Source of the DNA: Enoplolaimus lenunculus
Taxonomy: Eukaryota > Nematoda > Enoplea > Enoplida > Thoracostomopsidae
Direction of reading: 5' to 3'
Assembly: GCA_030248215.1 (NCBI GenBank)
Contig: JASANG010000406.1
Location: forward strand, 1 to 64,000
Length of the DNA: 64,000 nt
Shown here: in pieces, positions 20,329 through 31,935 of the stretch
How the letters are laid out: each line of letters starts with the position of its first letter
Numbering within the stretch: the first letter of the stretch is position 1
Translations under genes and position numbers: made by a program
The notes under the pieces: generated by a model
The model's database searches: none
The model's input: the letters and a program-made list of their open reading frames with translations, nothing else
What the model was told of the DNA's origin: nothing

Positions 20329-23300
20329 TTACTTATCGTGTAAAATATTTCGGCAATCTCCAAGTAAGCAATCAATGCTTCGCATCATATGCTTAACATC
20401 GTCCGTTGACGCAATTGCGGCCACCCCAGCGGATCGAAATCGAGGCGGCGTCTTTGATGTAAGCTCGTTTGACAGATCCTGAGTAGTGTTAGTGTTCGTC
20501 ATCGCTGAGCTTTTCGGGGGTGGGGTATAATGTAGCGGACGCACTTCTTTCAGTGGAACGCGTATATTTTGCATTGCTCGGTACTGTTTCCACTCGAGGT
20601 CGTTGATATCTTCTTGAACGTCAGAGATGGTAACAATATCCTGAGCAGCTAAGGTGGTTTGCGTTGATATGGATTTGAAAAGATCACAATCAAACCGGTC
20701 GATTTGAGTCTCTCGAATTCGTTGTTGTCGACGCCGGTTCCATTCGTCTTTGAGGCGTCGCTTTCGTTCATCGCCAACAGCCATCGCCCAAAATGTTCGC
20801 GGAACGGATCCTGATGTTACAAAAACAGCAACCACAATCGATTTACATCGGTTAACGACATTGGTTGGGTTTCTTAAATCTTACTTAAATATTTACTTAA
20901 GTTATACTTAAGCAATTACTTAAAAGTCGCCCACTTTATTAACATGTAACTTTTTGAGTGAAAACGAAACTACTGCCAAATGTGAGTCGTCCGAGAACAA
21001 GAAAGTAATAGATTTGCTTTAAGAAGACACCATGAGTCTACTCTACAATTTCAATTAGACCAAGGTTTAGTATACCTGAACGGTTAACTTGTAATATATT
21101 TAATTTTATCAGTGACTTCAGTGTTTACTTAACTTAAGTATGCTAAAATCGACAAAATAGTTAAATAATTACTTAAGCACGTACTTCAGTACCAGGGTAC
21201 AACCGGAGGTCTGCCTCCGGCTCCGGAGAATTTTTGCCGGAGATTCCGGCAATGTCGGTAGTAAAATTTTGCGCAATTTTGCAAAATTTATATGTTTAGC
21301 GCATATCGTTTTTGTTTTGTCACAATTTTCAGGAAAGAATTTCTTAAATTTCGCCATGAAATTAGTGTAAAACCAAACAACTTAACAACATATTGCAGAT
21401 ATTGGCTAAAATTAACTAATTAACCATCATTTTTACTACCTAATTTCGTCTCATATCCGGCTTTGGCTCCGGCTCCTGTTCCGGCATTTTTCACCTCCGG
21501 TTGCACTTTGTTATAAGTACTAATTTGTACAGTAAGTAGTGAGCGTTAAAAATTTCCACAAGACGTGAAAACCTTCTTATAAATGTCAGAATTATTAACA
21601 TCACGCATGAAGTATACTAAAAGCAAAATTGCAACCTGTGTAACTGTGGTGGTAACCGTCTCCTACCTGAGTGAAATATAAAACATATATGAGAACAGGT
21701 ACCTTGGGTGCATGCTATTGTGGCATGTTATATTGCAAGCAGGGCGTAAACAACGGGTGATAGGTCAAATATCCACTCCATGGACGTATCCACAGAGGGG
21801 CCGGAGGGAACGCCGTTCCATGAAAATACACTCGCTGCCTGAGCTAAGTGAGTACTTAACCAAACTTTTGTATTGTGATTTCATGAAAAATGAGTTGTCG
21901 GTGTCAGGTGGTTCGCTTCGCTTCCACGTCAGAGATGTCTCGGAATACTCATAAAAGACACTTTTACAGGCTGTATAACCTGCAGAGGTTCAAATTTTAA
22001 CTCGCTGGCTACGCTTGTTGGCAATTAAACTTTTAAACTTGGTAGTCGCTAGTCGAAATGAATCCATGGCTCCGATTTTGATCACAAACGGGTTTTGGTT
22101 GAAGTTTACTCTCGACCTAATTTGAATAAATATAACGCTGATCATTGCTAATTAACATTGTTTGAATGAGGAAATCAGAGCGTTAACTTAGTAATAGCAA
22201 AGCCTACTGTTTTACAGACCCACCACAAACCGGGGCGGCCCCAAAAGTAACACGGGCAGTTTCTGCAATAAAATTGCTTCAATAATGCAAGTATACCTCG
22301 TTTTTGACTCAACAAATCATCGACTGCGATGCCTGGCTCAACGTTAACGTTAACATCTTCGAGTGCAGTTTTTTGAATGCGATGCATAACGTCAGTGTAC
22401 GCTTGTTCTATTTTCTTTTGCATTAAATCCAGGCACATGCTGATTAGCGATAGGCCAATCACGACCATACCGCAGCCGACTAACATCGCCTTTGGATTTG
22501 ACGGAGTAACGTCGCCTGAAAAGTCCATCAAAATTTTGGCCCATGTATAAATCAGGGCCGGAACAGTAGTATAAGCATAGTTTTAAGCCTAAGCGTATGA
22601 ATGAGCCTATTCCTAAGCCTGACCTAAGCCCAAGCCTAAGCCTAAGCGAATGGATGAGCCTATTCATAAGCCTAAGCCTAAGCCTAAGCAAAAAATAGTC
22701 TAAAGCTTAACCTGACTCTATTATAGCCCGTCCGGAAACCGATCCGACCCTGTTCTATACATGGGCCAAAATGTTAAACATTTGTCAACAGTTGCATTTT
22801 TACTCTCCTATTCAATGTGGTGTCGTGGCGAGGAAAAATATGAGCACAAATTGATGTTTGTCCTGGTATTATAGATCGCCGACTGTATAGCCTAGGCCCG
22901 AATTTTCAAATGTGTGTAGCACCTATAACCAGTTGGCGGTAGGTTGAGTTACTTCTGAACCAGTTAATGATGACGCTCAAAATTGCGCACATTTTCATGA
23001 TTTGCTGCACGCTTATACCAATTTTGAGTTCAACAACTGCAATGATTAGTGAGTTTGACAACCTATTACTAACTGATGATAGTTGCTATACACATTTGAG
23101 AATACGGGCCGTATTCGCTGATATTGAATGATTTTGATTCAAAAGCGACTAAGATCATACTACGTACCTGAATCGCCTTATGTTTTCGAACTCAATTGCC
23201 GGCAAATATCGTATATGTGTAACTCTTGGGTCAGCAAATCATTTGACAATCCGTATTACCATTATGGTGCACCAGGTTGCAAACCAAAGGTAAAAAATAC

Positions 23301-26300
23301 CGGAACCAGAGATGAAGCCGGAGGTCAACAAAACTTGCAAGAACCGGACGAAACGGTATTTAAATTTCAAAAATGAAATTTAGTTACCCTGTGCCAGACA
23401 GTCTTCGTTTTACCTAAGCCAATCGTTGTCAGCGTAATGAACGTAAAATAGACCGCTGTGAAATAACTCCAATTTTCCCAAAACGAAAAAATCAACGAAC
23501 ACAGAAACAGCCACGCCACTGCGATGCCGATTGCAAACGTCAACGGAAAATCCATGCGTTCGACTGAAATGTTTAACAAGGATTTTGCGATTGCACTCCT
23601 TTAACCCCCTTGTCTTCCTGTCCCTCGTCTCCTCTGTATCCTCGGAGGAAGAAAAGAGTGATGGGGTTAACGCAGGAGCGTCCGCAGAAAATTAGGTTTG
23701 GTGGGGCAACGAATAATTTTGAGGCGCCACTACAATTGGAACACAAGATTGTTTACTTTTAGACTGAGTTAATTTGGGGGGCACCAGTCAAATTTGGGGG
23801 GTGCACGGCCTCCCAATGCCCCCCTGTGAGGACGCCCGTAGGTTAACGGAAAATCCATGTGTTCGGCTTTAATATTTAGCAATGACGTCAAAAATAAAAA
23901 AGATATTTCAAACGGTTTTGGCGATAGCACTCCTTTAACCCTCTTCTCTTCGTATCTCTCCCTCCTCTCTTCCCTATCCTAAGAGGAGAGAAGATAGACG
24001 GGGTTAACAGAAAATTCATGCGTTCGACTAAAATTATCTAGCAGTTTCGTCAAAAATAAAACGACATTTCAAACCGTTTTCGCGATAGCACTCCTTTAAC
24101 CCTTTTCCTTTCGTCTCTCCCTCGTCTCCTTCCTACCCAGGAGGAGGCACACTGCACAAAATGGTGAGTAAAATTGACTCTCTCCGAAATAAGCGCTACG
24201 AGACTACACAAACTGAGTCAAACTCGACTCTGCCACAGTCAAACGTGCGACTCAGAGAGTCAAATTTGACTCTGGCGGACCCGAATTTGACTCAGTTTTT
24301 GTAGACCCGTAGAGCTTAATTCGGAGACAGTTAATTTGACTCACCATTTTTTGCAGTGCAAGAAGAACGGTGTTAAAACTACCCTCTTACAGTTCCCTTG
24401 ACATCGGGTTTTGCGCTAACATTCGGTATAAGTGTTAAATATGCTATGGCAACAAGATTTTAATGGGTTGCCAATAAACAGTCTAAAAAGCATCACCGCA
24501 AAAAATGTGAGTCAAATTGACTTTCTCCGAAATAGGATTTTCCTGACTACACAAACTGAGTCAAAATTCGACTCCGCTAGGGCCAAATTGAGTCGAATTT
24601 GACTCAGGTGGAGTCGACATTTAACTCAATTTGTGTAGTCCCCAAAAGCCTACTTCGTACAGAGTCAATTTGATTCACCATTTTTTGCAGTGTGGTCTGC
24701 AATATCAAGGATACCCACGTTCCGTTTTCAACCGTACCAGCAGCTTCAAATACAGCTTTTTCAATGTGCATTTGATAATTGCACGCGAACGCTCGGCAAC
24801 GAATCCATCCGGCGATGAAAATTTTCGCAAACAGTTTTCCGAGACGAGCGAGCAACACGAGAAACAACGGAATCCCAATCAGAGAGTAAATCACTGTGAA
24901 CGCACGACCTTCATTTGTGATTGGTGCAATTTCACCGTAACCTATAACAAATTACAAGTCTTCCTCGCCTTAAATTAAACGTATGGACAATGCTAATACT
25001 TTTAGGGCCGTAACAGTAGATTAAGCGTACACCTAAGCCTAAACCTAAGTGTCGCAAAAGAGTATTCCTAGGCCTAAGCCTAAGCCTAAGCTTGAGCTTA
25101 AGCCTAAGCCTAAGAATAAGCCTAAGCGTAAGCCTAAGCCCAAGCGTAAGCCTAAGCAAAAAATGTAGTTTAGAATGTAAGCCTACTATTTTACATTCCC
25201 ACCAGAAACCGGGACGGCCCTAAAAGTAACATGGGCCAAACGCCCTGTGCAGCAGGTAACCGAATGGAGCGGTTTGGACAAAGAATTCTGTGGTTCTGAA
25301 ATATATTCTCTATTGTAGTCCCACAGAAAAACGTTCCGCATCTGATCTTTACATGGGTCTTGCATTTGTACACAAGTTTGTTACTATTAGATTTTAGTTA
25401 AATAGAAGATACTTTAACTGGTTAAATATTTTCGATGATTCCCGTCATTTACCTATAGTTGTAAACAAGGTTCCAGCAAATATTGCAGCTTGCAGTAAAT
25501 TCCACTGTTTTTCAATATGTTCGCGAGATTCAGTTGGTTTTGTTGTGTCTTCTTTGAAATTTTCAACATTTACTTTATTATACAGCCAAAGTACTTTCGC
25601 TTTGCATGATTGACTAATTGACGCTGCTGGACGAACGTGCGATACGTCATTTGAAGCGAGCAATTGTTTTGCAAACGAATCTTGTGTCCAACTTAAAGTA
25701 ATTGCAATTAATTAATTATCTGTGCTTCAAATTTTTGCTCTTTGGAACAAAATATTTGAAAGAATTTCAATTACCTTTATCTGTGGTACAACGGTTGGAA
25801 CGCTTAATATACGTATTTTGGGCATTGTTGTAGCTAAACTTTTATGCTTAAATTTCAGCTAACAAAAACCGAAACTAAATGTTTCTTACTGTAGTTCTTT
25901 TTTAATTTATCAGCAGACCAAACTTTAGGATTCGATGTTTAACCAAGAATAATGACTACTTTTCTCGAAAAGCTTGCAATTCTACAACAAGTTTATAAAA
26001 CCAAGATGCTAATCTTGCCCCAAAGTGTGGAAATATAGGTTGCCCTACGCTTAGGCTATCGCTCGATGTATATACTCAATGGCGCAGTAGCCGAGGCTAA
26101 AGGCAGGGGAGGCGGCCCCTGATGCCAGTTTGTTTTGAATTGTCAAAGTTCTTGGATGACATAAAATGACAAATTTTGCGAAAAAAACATAACGTAAGAC
26201 CTCGTATCTTGCAAATTATTCAAAAAATTGCATTTGGGTTCTCGCTGGCTCAGAGGTTAATAAAATTTAATACTTTTGACAAAAATCATTTGCAAACGCG

Positions 26301-26509
26301 TTTGCGTGCGCTGCTTGACTTGAGCGTCGCATTGCGGCAGACATTTGAGTCACATTGGCTGACACGTTCGCTGGCGGGGCGTCGTTGAGCTCAAGCGCAC
26401 GAAACACAAGAGCACCGACGATCGAGTAAGTGAGCAACGTTACAATGAGTACAATTTCGGGCAAAATTGCAAAACAATAAGATGCGATATTTTTACAGAT
26501 TAATCTCAT
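20329..26509 (-). CDS. Two-pore-domain potassium channel (K2P, TWK-like)
   Basis: Complete gene, 509 aa. Exons in transcript order: 26509-26274, 25691-25453, 24941-24738, 23563-23414, 22515-22297, 20810-20329; all are GT-AG and phases close. K2P channels are dimers that carry background K+ current across the plasma membrane. A first membrane helix (about 16-37) is followed by a long extracellular cap with NVS and NVT glycosylation sites. The first pore reads TTIGYGEIAP (filter 157-161). M2 reads YSLIGIPLFLVLL. The second pore reads TLTTIGLGDVTPSN (filter 273-277), with M4 GLSLISMCLDLMQ. The filter pair and M4 motif resemble invertebrate TWK channels. A cytoplasmic tail of about 200 residues is basic near RKRRLKDEWNRRRQQR. 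The start is the Met before M1; no earlier exon was seen. Confidence 0.9.
21198..21513. mobile_element. hAT-like MITE (family E)
   Basis: Starts CAGGGTACAACCGGAGGTCT and ends, inverted, with CACCTCCGGTTGCACTTTG. The ends are rich in CCGGCTCCGG. Lies in K2P intron 5. Confidence 0.55.
22535..22767 (+). mobile_element. TTAGGC-carrying MITE family A
   Basis: Left end CCATGTATAAATCAGGGCCG and right end CCGACCCTGTTCTATACATG. Two GCCTAA arrays are separated by a GCGAATGGATGAGCC-type spacer. In K2P intron 4, it begins about 20 bases from exon 5. Confidence 0.7.
23535..24145 (-). repeat. Exon-edge tandem duplication in K2P intron 3
   Basis: The start of K2P exon 4 with its acceptor (about 23542-23665) recurs as two diverged copies at about 23842-24004 and 24005-24145. 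All three share the GGAAAATCCATGCGTTCG edge (with changes), the phrase GCGATAGCACTCCTTTAACC and a CT-rich block with inverted GAGGAG. The third copy retains an AG acceptor (ATAATTTTAG on the minus strand). Confidence 0.7.
23667..23836. mobile_element. Short MITE inside the exon-edge duplication
   Basis: The termini are GCAGGAGCGTCCGCAG and, inverted, ACGGGCGTCCTCACAG. GTTAAC stands on both sides, consistent with a target-site duplication. There is no coding capacity. Confidence 0.5.
24150..24361. mobile_element. Palindromic MITE family C
   Basis: Starts CACTGCACAAAATGGTGAGT and ends ACCATTTTTTGCAGTG. It has internal GAGTCAAAT/ATTTGACTC palindromes. Lies in K2P intron 3. Confidence 0.7.
24488..24693. 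mobile_element. Palindromic MITE family C
   Basis: Same termini as the copy at 24150, with slightly diverged GAGTC palindromes. It ends 45 bases from the K2P exon 3 donor. Confidence 0.7.
24984..25237 (+). mobile_element. TTAGGC-carrying MITE family B, long array
   Basis: Left end CTTTTAGGGCCGTAACAGTA and right end GACGGCCCTAAAAGTAACAT. The interior has about a dozen GCCTAA units with variants. Lies in K2P intron 2 close to exon 3. A right-end fragment of family A follows at 25308-25358. Confidence 0.7.
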
Positions 26510-26634
26510 TACAGTGATTAATATTTTACAATGAGCATTTACCTAAAATCACAAACTGCAGTTATTTTTTTATCAAACATACTTGCACTGCCGAACCATG
26601 CTAGGGTGACCTCCTTAAACAATTCAGTGTGGTA

Positions 26635-26842
26635 CACTGCAAAAACTGGTGAGTCCAATTGACTGTCTCGCGAATAGGCTCAACGGGATTACACAAATTG
26701 AGTCAAATTCGACTCGGCCAGAGTTCAACGTGTGACTCAGTGAGTCAAATTGGACTCTTTCGAAGTCGAATTTGATTCAGTTTCTGTAGTCCTGTAGAGT
26801 CTATTTCGGAGAGAGTTAATTTGACGCACCAGTTTTTGCAGT
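26635..26842. mobile_element. Palindromic MITE family C
   Basis: Starts CACTGCAAAAACTGGTGAGT and ends CACCAGTTTTTGCAGT. It lies about 130 bases beyond the K2P start codon, so it may be in or near that promoter. Confidence 0.7.
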
Positions 26843-27155
26843 TGGGGGCGGTTTGCGATAGTGAAAATATTTTTAAAATATTTTGTTTAAAATCTTGTTA
26901 GGATGGGGGCTTCGTTTTGTTGGCTGTCTGGGGGGAGGCTGCTCCGACCCTGCATACTTGATTAATTTCATATCGGTACTGTTTAAAAGAACTATTGAAA
27001 AATGAACAATATCAGTAATTAAATTATTATCCGTTGTTACGATGAATTATTTCTATTTCATCTGAGATTTAATTTTAAGCTTTAATTTGTACACCAATCT
27101 TGTCGCATTGAAGGCGAGATAGGGTTTGTTTATTATTGAGAACTACTTAACAACA

Positions 27156-27329
27156 TTGGCCCATGTAAAAATCAGGGGTGGAACGTTTTCTGTGGGACTA
27201 CAAAAGAGTAAGCTTAAGCTATAGACTAATTTTTTTGCGTGGCTTAGGCTTAGACTTATCTTTAGGCTTAGGCTTAGGCTTACAAATATGCTGCTAATAC
27301 CGTTGCGGCCCTGTTGTTTACATTGGCCA
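27156..27329 (+). mobile_element. TTAGGC-carrying MITE family A
   Basis: Left end CCATGTAAAAATCAGGGGTG and right end GCGGCCCTGTTGTTTACATT, with TTAGGC hexamers between. Confidence 0.7.
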
Positions 27330-27599
27330 CAACTTTAAAGGCCGGAGTGGATTAAGATATGCCTCGAAATGTGTTCGCCTGTTAGGACAGTTAGAAGGTG
27401 TATTGTCTTCCTAGCGGTATATCATTAACCGATTCTTGATAAAGGGAAAACAGAGTATCGGAAACCTTGTTGCCAGGACTTAAGATGAGCTTAGAGAGAA
27501 GCTATTGTTTCAGTATAAATTCCTCTGCAACAGTTTCAAAACATTTCTTTATTCATTAACTGCTTCAACATACCGGAACGTTTTCCGGTCAATAATATT

Positions 27600-27840
27600 G
27601 AATTGTGAAAAAATTTGTTTTTTCGGTCCCAAGGTCTCCGGTCCTCGGGGTCTAAATTTTTTTGTCAAAAGCTTCAACCATTACCCCCGAGCTTTGCAAT
27701 TTGTCAAGCAAATTCGATTGGTGTTAAATTAATCGCAGTCTGAAAACAAGTTTAAGTTTTGGTCAAATAACCGTTGTGGAAATGCTGAAACCGGCCAATC
27801 GTATTTGACCATACCTCATTTTCGACTTAGTTCAACAAAT
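27600..27840. repeat. Dispersed repeat shared with 41625-41835
   Basis: Both places share TTTTTTCGGTCCCAAG, then TTTTTTGTCAAAA(G/A)CTTCAAC and a weakly conserved GTTAAATTAATCGC-like end. Class unknown; no coding capacity. Confidence 0.45.
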
Positions 27841-27860
27841 TGTGTCCAATGGTATACGCA

Positions 27861-28040
27861 AAGGCGGATCCATGGGGGAGGCCACCCCGGCCGTGCCCCC
27901 CCCAACAGCATCTCGACAAAAATTATATCGCAATTTTGTGACAACAGTTCGTGGTTTGTGTGTGGGTCAAAAGTATGTTTATTACCTGTGAAGTTTTGCC
28001 CCCCCCCCATTTTGAGATCCTGGATCCGCCACTGGGTATC
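27861..28040. mobile_element. MITE with GGCGGATCC termini
   Basis: Left end GGCGGATCCATGGGGGAGG and inverted right end GATCCTGGATCCGCC. The flanks GGTATACGCAAAG and GGTATCCGCAAAG form a direct repeat. Confidence 0.55.
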
Positions 28041-28059
28041 CGCAAAGGCCGATTCATGA

Positions 28060-28200
28060 AACGCCAAAACTGTGACGCAGCGACCTTATCATTTTATCAC
28101 CAAAAAATTTCAGAAAAATTGTATTTCTTAAAAAAATTTTGTTGGCAAAAATTGTAAGGTACAGGGACCGTAGCATTTTATCACCAAAAAATTTCTGACG
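28060..28200. repeat. Inverted repeat with TTATCACCAAAAAATTTC arms
   Basis: Holds TTTTATCACCAAAAAATTTC twice with a reversed relative near 29190-29260 (GAAAATTTTTTGGTGATAAA). Probably parts of one AT-rich palindromic element family; no coding frame. Confidence 0.4.
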
Positions 28201-28737
28201 AGGAGAATATGCCCCCCGACCTCTGGATCTGCTAAAGGGTATATGAATTATAAAACTTTTCCACTAAATATTGTCTCGCCGGACGCGTTTGATAACAAAA
28301 ACTCACATAGATTTGCTTGGAATATATGACTATAAGTTCAAAGTTTCACCGGTTCTCAGTCAGATAGCTAAATGGAGTAAGCGGAACATAAAAGTAGAAT
28401 TAAATATTTTAGATATATACATAAAAACCGTAGGTATATATACATGAAAACTGTAGGTATTTAGCACCACCCTCATTTACGTTTTATTTTTAATTTCTAG
28501 CAAACGCCAAACCTTTCAGCTTTTCAAACACTTTGTTCAAATATAAATTTTACACCAAAACCGTTAGTATTCGACTAAAATAATTAATAAACGTTCCAAA
28601 CAAAACTGTATCAAACATTTTCCAAATCTACAATTGTCCGAATATTAAATTAAATTCCCAATTATTTCTGCTCATATTCATTATACGATTGTAGTATCAA
28701 ATATCAACCGCTGAAAGTCCATTGTCCGTTTGTGGAC

Positions 28738-28933
28738 GAGCGGCAAATGCAAAGAACAATGCTAATTCATAAGCCTAAGCCTAAATCTTAACCTAAGCAT
28801 AAGAATGAACATATTCCTAAGCCTGAGCCTAAGCCTAAGCCTAAGCCAATCAAAAACAATTAGTCTATTAAGGCTTAAGCTTATTCTATTCTAGTCCCAC
28901 AGAAAAACGTTGCACCCCTGATCTTTACATCGG
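28738..28933 (+). mobile_element. TTAGGC-carrying MITE family A
   Basis: Degenerate left end AATGCAAAGAACAATGC, GCCTAA arrays, and right end CGTTGCACCCCTGATCTTTA. Confidence 0.6.
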
Positions 28934-29898
28934 ATGGATGAACTTATTAAGTTGCGTAGACTATCTTTTTACTAGCGGAAATTGAAACTTTATTCCACAA
29001 CGGCCACAAGTTTATAATTTAGAGCTTATGCTTAAATTTAAACCGGACGTACTAGCGGACACAGAGGGTGGCTGAGAAGGTGACTGCCGGCCGCCATCAG
29101 AATTTTTTGCGATAAAATGGCTACGTCTCTCGCTACCTTACAATTTTCATTCGTCAGAAAATTTTTTATACAAAATACAATTTTCACCCTCACAAATGTT
29201 TTTTGGGATAAAACCTTACAAATTTTTCCGTTAGAAAATTTTTTGGTGATAAAACGATAAGGTCCCTCAGACGTTACAGTTTCTGCGTTTCATAATAGTT
29301 GTCACCAGCCTGCCCACCCCGTCAGAAATTTTTAAATCCGCTTCTGCTCACCCAAAATACAAGAGGGTGCGTTAAACAAATTTCGGCTGATGTCCGTGAA
29401 ACGTACGTTTCTGACATCAGTGCTACAAAACGTTTTCGTTTCCTATAATTCACGCATGCGGGTGTGCCCGTAGCCATACGGGGCCGGCGGAAGCTCCGCT
29501 CCTTGTAAAAGTTTCGGCCCCCACAGAAACTATTCAACCTTACTCGTAAGACAACAAAAACGCTTGTATTCCCCTCCTGACAATTTTTTAGCCTCCCCTA
29601 GCAAGGTCAGCTGGCTGCAGGTCTGCATACGCAACTAAACTTTAGTCTAGACCCAAACGTCGTGATCATGTGTTTCCGTCAGTCCCATTCGCCGACTATT
29701 TGTATTTATATTCGGCGCAATTCAGTTGCTTCGTCCAGGGTGTAGTGACGAACCGCTTAGTATAGGCTGAGGCTAATTTAGACACGAGTCCGGGCTGAAA
29801 CATTGGTTGAATTTAAGAAATTGAAACCAAAACTTTGCTGTGCAAGCAAAAATAGCAAACTCGAAATCGCAAAACACAATGCTCAAACTGAGTTTAGA

Positions 29899-29952
29899 GT
29901 ATATATACATATATATATATACATATATGTATATATACATATATATACGGAA
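29899..29952. repeat. AT-rich ATAC/ATAT microsatellite
   Basis: Alternating TATATACATATA repeats about 50 bases long. Short open frames across it are artefacts. Confidence 0.7.
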
Positions 29953-30390
29953 CGGCAAATAATGAACACACATATGAGCGCCGTCTGAATATTAGGTTAT
30001 GAAGCTCAAGCGGGTTCCAATAAAGAAAAGCTAAATAAACCCTTGCGTTTGCCAAATTTCAATTTTTTTCACAGTACGAACCTGAAAATTGTATAGAGAA
30101 CCCAGTGCGGAAGGGTGTTGTAAAGCAACAGTCCATAGCACAGACCTGCCCCAGCCGTCCGTGAATATATGTTTCAAAATAGGTTGGCACGGACGTACCG
30201 GACTTGTCAAAGCTGGGTATAAAATCATGCGGTTGTATACATAGTTTTTAAGTCTAATTTGTTTGCAGTGTGGTATGGTTTGATTTGAGCAATTCACGGG
30301 AGGGTTCACAGCCAAACATTGCACGTGAAATAAGCCGTAGGATGATTTCCGTAGGGTAACGAGAAAACATTTGGTTAAATTTTATGCAAT

Positions 30391-30680
30391 TTCCACAATA
30401 ACATGCGTACACTAGGTGACTTTTGAGGGGTACTTAGCATTAGCCCTGAAGAAAAAAGCTTGAGTGTCCTAGACTTCAGCGTCCTGGACACTGAGAAGCC
30501 AAAAACGCTTTTCAGTATCCCGGACACTGAAGCTAAAAAGCTACAGTATCCCGGGCACTGACCCAAAAAGCTTCAGTATCCCGGACACTGAAGCTTTTAT
30601 TTGACTTCCGTATCCAGGATACTGAAGCCAAAAAAGCTTCAGTGTCCATGACACCTCAAAAGTCAACTGGTGTACGTTGA
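30391..30680. mobile_element. Palindromic element family G with CTTCAGTATCC repeats
   Basis: Outer arms are GCGTACACTAGGTGACTTTTG and, inverted, CAACTGGTGTACG. The interior repeats AAGCTTCAGTATCCCGGACA in alternating orientation at least five times. A related copy lies at 54125-54292 and a fragment at 13783-13878. The origin is unknown. Confidence 0.6.
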
Positions 30681-30896
30681 TAAATTTCGTTCGACGGCTG
30701 CCAAAAAGACCCGAAATTATTGTTCAAATTTTCTAGTAAAGGCTTTAAGTTTAGCTTAGTCCTAGAAATTCTTTCGGTATACTCGCTGGCTATTAAGGCT
30801 TGCACTGATTTAAAAAAACTAGTTATAGAAATGCGTCATAAATTGTTGTACAACCGGTTCTTACGCCGTTTGGCCTTTGCCGATTTTCGCCCACAG

Positions 30897-31090
30897 ACTT
30901 TAGGTTTAGGTTAGGCTTAGCGTTTAGCTTCCGAAAAATGCTTTCCTAAAGCCAATGCCGCCAAGCGTATTCCTTAGCCTAAAACCTAAATGCTTAACCC
31001 TTAATCCTAAAGCCAATGCCGCCTTAACAAGCGAGTATTCCTTAGTCTAAAGCTTAAATGCCTAAGTCTTAACGTCTAATTTTTTGCTTG
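30897..31090. repeat. Degenerate TTAGGC/CTAAAGC hexamer region
   Basis: Two diverged direct repeats of about 70 bases with AAAGCCAATGCCGCC and CTTAGCCTAAA or CTTAGTCTAAA. Possibly the eroded interior of family A/B elements; no termini were recognised. Confidence 0.4.
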
Positions 31091-31789
31091 AGAGTGGGGT
31101 AAAAGTCTCCGAATTGAAAAACAAAATATACCAATGCTATTTCACAGCATGGTAAACAAGATATACCTAGGTATTATTGTACATTATTTGAACAAAAAAA
31201 AACATCTATTGCTGCTTATATCTAACAAGACCATGTGACAGCTAAAATATTTACAGTTAATTATTAATGTTCCTTTTATTGTAATAAGAGCCATAAATGT
31301 AACGGGTACTATGGTTAATCGGTTCAATTAATTTAATTTTGCAACTGTTTTTTTGGTTGATGTTGGTTTGGTCGTTTTACTGTTTCAAGTTAATATTTGT
31401 GTTGTAACAGAGTTGCACGCGACTCGCGGGTGTTTTGAAATTTTATCTTAATAACACGACAACACTGTCGGCGTCGTTAAAACCGTTTTTTGTTACTTGA
31501 ACAATCATATTACTTAATAGCTACACGAAATAAACCAGCGAAAACCCAAATTCTGGCAAAGCAACATTTGAAGTTTAAACCTAAAATTTATTACAGTCAT
31601 ACGTATTTTCTTTTACAGACGGTTTATGCGTCACAAAAATGTTCAATGATTTCCGGTTCCTGCTCAAATTAAGTATACCAAGTAGTTTTAACGATTGTTC
31701 AAGAACCCGGAAACCGCTAGTTTACGAGGGTGTTCCGTATAACCCGAAATTATTTATGAGGAACGTGGTCAATGTTACTTTGAGGGGCG

Positions 31790-31935
31790 TAACAGTATTA
31801 TGAGCAATTTTCTAAGCCTATAAGCCGAAACTTAAGCCTCAGCGTAAGGATAAATCCACAACCTATGCCAAATTAAAAATTAGTCCAAAGCTTAAGCTTA
31901 CACTATTATAGATCCGCGAAAAACGGTTCGTTCAT
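31790..31935 (+). mobile_element. Partial TTAGGC-type MITE
   Basis: Starts GGGGCGTAACAGTATTATGA, has broken GCCTAA hexamers and the AAGCTTAAGCTTA box, and ends GAAAAACGGTTCG. Diverged from both main families. Confidence 0.45.

Noticed and set aside
24700-24738. Longer K2P exon 3 ending at a donor further downstream
   Set aside because: The donor at 24737-24736 keeps phase with exon 4 at its strong TTTCAG acceptor; extension adds sequence leading into a MITE.
25000-25160. TTAGGC arrays as a possible chromosome end
   Set aside because: Arrays are short, interrupted, inside elements with inverted termini, and followed by unique genes on both sides.
29886-29989. Short open frames of Tyr/Ile repeats
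   Set aside because: Translation of an ATAC/ATAT microsatellite.
30031-30324. 97-codon minus-strand open frame with several Cys and a CKQIRLKNYVYN segment that loosely recalls a frizzled-type Cys-rich domain
   Set aside because: No acceptor or start context, no clear family pattern, and a plus-strand frame of similar quality overlaps it. Likely chance.
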